A stretch of DNA of 7,221 bases. Origin: Fusobacterium sp. (GTDB lineage Bacteria; Fusobacteriota; Fusobacteriia; Fusobacteriales; Fusobacteriaceae). Position 1 is the stretch's first letter, and every line of letters begins with the position of its first letter. Under the pieces are notes generated by a model. The model was not told the DNA's origin. It saw only the letters and a list, made by a program, of their open reading frames with translations, and did no database searches. The DNA lies in the NCBI GenBank assembly GCA_020024855.1, contig JAHHTB010000088.1, positions 1 to 7,221 on the forward strand. The letters are read 5' to 3'. This document shows, one piece after another, positions 5,732 to 7,221 of the stretch. A program made the translations under genes and the position numbers.

Positions 5732-7221
5732 ATGCAAACTTCAAAAGAATATCTACTTTTTAGTATTCTTTCATATTATAATCTTGATAGTAGTTCTAAA
5801 GGACAATATATTATAAATTCGTTTAAAAATGTAGATTTTGGCAGAAATACAACTAATGCTAATCTTTTTAGAGATGATATTTATGGTAGATGTATAGAGT
5901 ATTTTAAGGAAGAACTTAAAAGTTGGAAAGTATATGACATAGATAATAGAACTGGAATGGCAGAAAAAGGAAAATCAAAGTCTGGATTTTTTGCTATTGT
6001 TTTTAATAAAAATGATGAATATGTAATTTCTTATAGAGGAAGTGAAACATATCCTTTTGAAGAGGCTTATAGAGATTTTATAGAAACAGATCTTCGTATT
6101 GGGATGGGGAAAAAACCATTACAATTTTGGGAGGGATTAGAAGTTTTTGAAAATTTATTTTCAAAGGGTATTCCTTTTGAAAAAATAAGTGTAACAGGAC
6201 ATTCATTAGGTGGTGGAATAGCTCAATTTGTAGCCGTTATGTTATATAAAAAATATAAAAAAATTCCTAAAGTATGCACATGGAATGCTGTTGGTATAAA
6301 CCGTGATGGAATTATAGGAATTGAAGATTTTATAGAATATGAGAAAATTCTTGATTTATGTAATTTAACAGATGAAGAAAAAGAAATTTTTAAAGAGTTT
6401 AAAGAGTCTTATCTTGATTTTCTTATAAAAGAATTAAAAAAATATAAAGTGATAAAAGATAATAGAACAGTTCTTCTTGATAAATATTCGACTTTTTATT
6501 TTCAAATAGATGATGTATTTATTGAGCAGTTATCAAAACAAACAAATCTTAAAGATATATTGAACAAGTTTTCTCTTGAAAGAAGAAAGGAACTTTTATT
6601 GAGAGAGAAAATTATTGATAAACTATTCCAAATAGATAATCTTACAGAAATTCTTGATGATGCAATGTCATTTATAAAAATTTTAAATGAAAATAAAGTT
6701 TTTGAAAATAATGTAATAAACTTTTGCCATTCAAAAGATTTAGTAAGTTTTTTATTTCCTCATATAGGAACAACATATCAAGTAGATCTTAATTTTATGA
6801 AAAAAGATGCTACAAAGAGCAGTTTCTTTAGAAATTTTTCTATTTTTAAAAAATCTGTACAAAGTTATCATTTTGAAGATGTGTTTATTCCTTTTTTAGA
6901 TTCAAATGGAACTTTTACTGATATTATTTCTATAGATTATGCAAGTAGTGTGTTAAGAAAAGTTCTTTATCTTGAACGTACTTTTAAAAAAGAGTTTCTA
7001 GGTTTTTATTTTATGAAAACAGAAATTACACTAGATAATTATAAAGCTTTTAAAAGTAGCTTAATGAAAGGAATTGAAAAGATAGGTGAAGATATTCTTT
7101 ATAAAGATAAAATTAAAGCTAGAATACAACTTATGGAATATGAAGATATAGAAAAATTATGGAGAAAAACAATAGATAAAGTAGCAAGTCCATATATAAG
7201 TCAAGATATTTATGACTTGAT
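5732..7221 (+). CDS. Lipase-like alpha/beta hydrolase (DUF2974/Mbeg1-like), 3' end outside window
   Basis: The frame opens at ATG 5732 and stays open for 496 codons to the window edge. AGGTGA seven bases upstream is the ribosome site, and an in-frame TGA at 5723-5725 fixes the start. Residues about 85-190 resemble class 3/DUF2974-type lipases: strand YVISYRGSET (97-106), an aspartate-containing segment DFIETDLRIG, the nucleophile elbow GHSLGGG (156-162, Ser158) and the following strand VCTWNAVGIN (181-190). Asp336 in HSKDLVSF is a candidate acid, and H343 or H380 a candidate base. Residues about 195-325 form a charged, probably helical insertion that could be a lid. There is no signal peptide or membrane segment, so a cytoplasmic site is likely. 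Substrate is unknown. It starts 15 nt after ybeY, so it is probably cotranscribed. The hydrolase fold is fairly sure; the exact family is not. Confidence 0.8.
   Translation, partial: MQTSKEYLLFSILSYYNLDSSSKGQYIINSFKNVDFGRNTTNANLFRDDIYGRCIEYFKEELKSWKVYDIDNRTGMAEKGKSKSGFFAIVFNKNDEYVISYRGSETYPFEEAYRDFIETDLRIGMGKKPLQFWEGLEVFENLFSKGIPFEKISVTGHSLGGGIAQFVAVMLYKKYKKIPKVCTWNAVGINRDGIIGIEDFIEYEKILDLCNLTDEEKEIFKEFKESYLDFLIKELKKYKVIKDNRTVLLDKYSTFYFQIDDVFIEQLSKQTNLKDILNKFSLERRKELLLREKIIDKLFQIDNLTEILDDAMSFIKILNENKVFENNVINFCHSKDLVSFLFPHIGTTYQVDLNFMKKDATKSSFFRNFSIFKKSVQSYHFEDVFIPFLDSNGTFTDIISIDYASSVLRKVLYLERTFKKEFLGFYFMKTEITLDNYKAFKSSLMKGIEKIGEDILYKDKIKARIQLMEYEDIEKLWRKTIDKVASPYISQDIYDL

Overview
The window is very AT-rich DNA with strong Shine-Dalgarno sites, AGA-dominated arginine codons and short intergenic gaps. 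Together with the gene content (a Firmicute/Fusobacteria-type PgpH next to ybeY, and a DinG-family helicase with an unusual N-terminus) this suggests a member of the Fusobacteriota, most likely a Fusobacterium. A low-GC clostridial relative cannot be excluded from sequence alone.

Layout. Bases 1-52 hold the hydrophobic C-terminal end of a + strand gene, closed by a textbook terminator (64-96). A second hairpin (106-143) faces the other way and terminates rpsT, which lies on the - strand (177-437), encodes ribosomal protein S20 and starts at UUG behind a perfect AGGAGG. The 248-bp gap 438-685 separates rpsT from the + strand genes. It carries a good extended -10 promoter for rpsT (567-594) that implies a leader of about 120 nt, and a much weaker candidate promoter for the + strand genes.

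From 686 to the end, four tightly packed + strand genes look like one operon: (1) an 814-aa DinG/XPD-type Fe-S helicase with an N-terminal JAMM (RadC/JAB-like) metallo-domain; (2) a 690-aa PgpH-type 7TMR-HDED/HD membrane phosphodiesterase, whose family degrades cyclic di-AMP; (3) the endoribonuclease YbeY, starting at UUG; (4) the 5' 496 codons of a large lipase-like alpha/beta hydrolase with a GHSLGG nucleophile elbow, cut by the window edge. Gaps are 15, 30 and 15 nt, each containing a ribosome binding site and no visible terminator.

How they fit together. pgpH-ybeY is a well-known neighbourhood in low-GC bacteria linking second-messenger turnover with rRNA maturation. Here it is preceded by a DNA helicase and followed by a hydrolase. 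The most distinctive element is the JAMM-DinG fusion: both halves keep their diagnostic motifs, and the JAMM domain sits where Bacillus/Staphylococcus DinG carries a DnaQ-like exonuclease. I see no CRISPR array, insertion sequence, tRNA, rRNA or phage gene.
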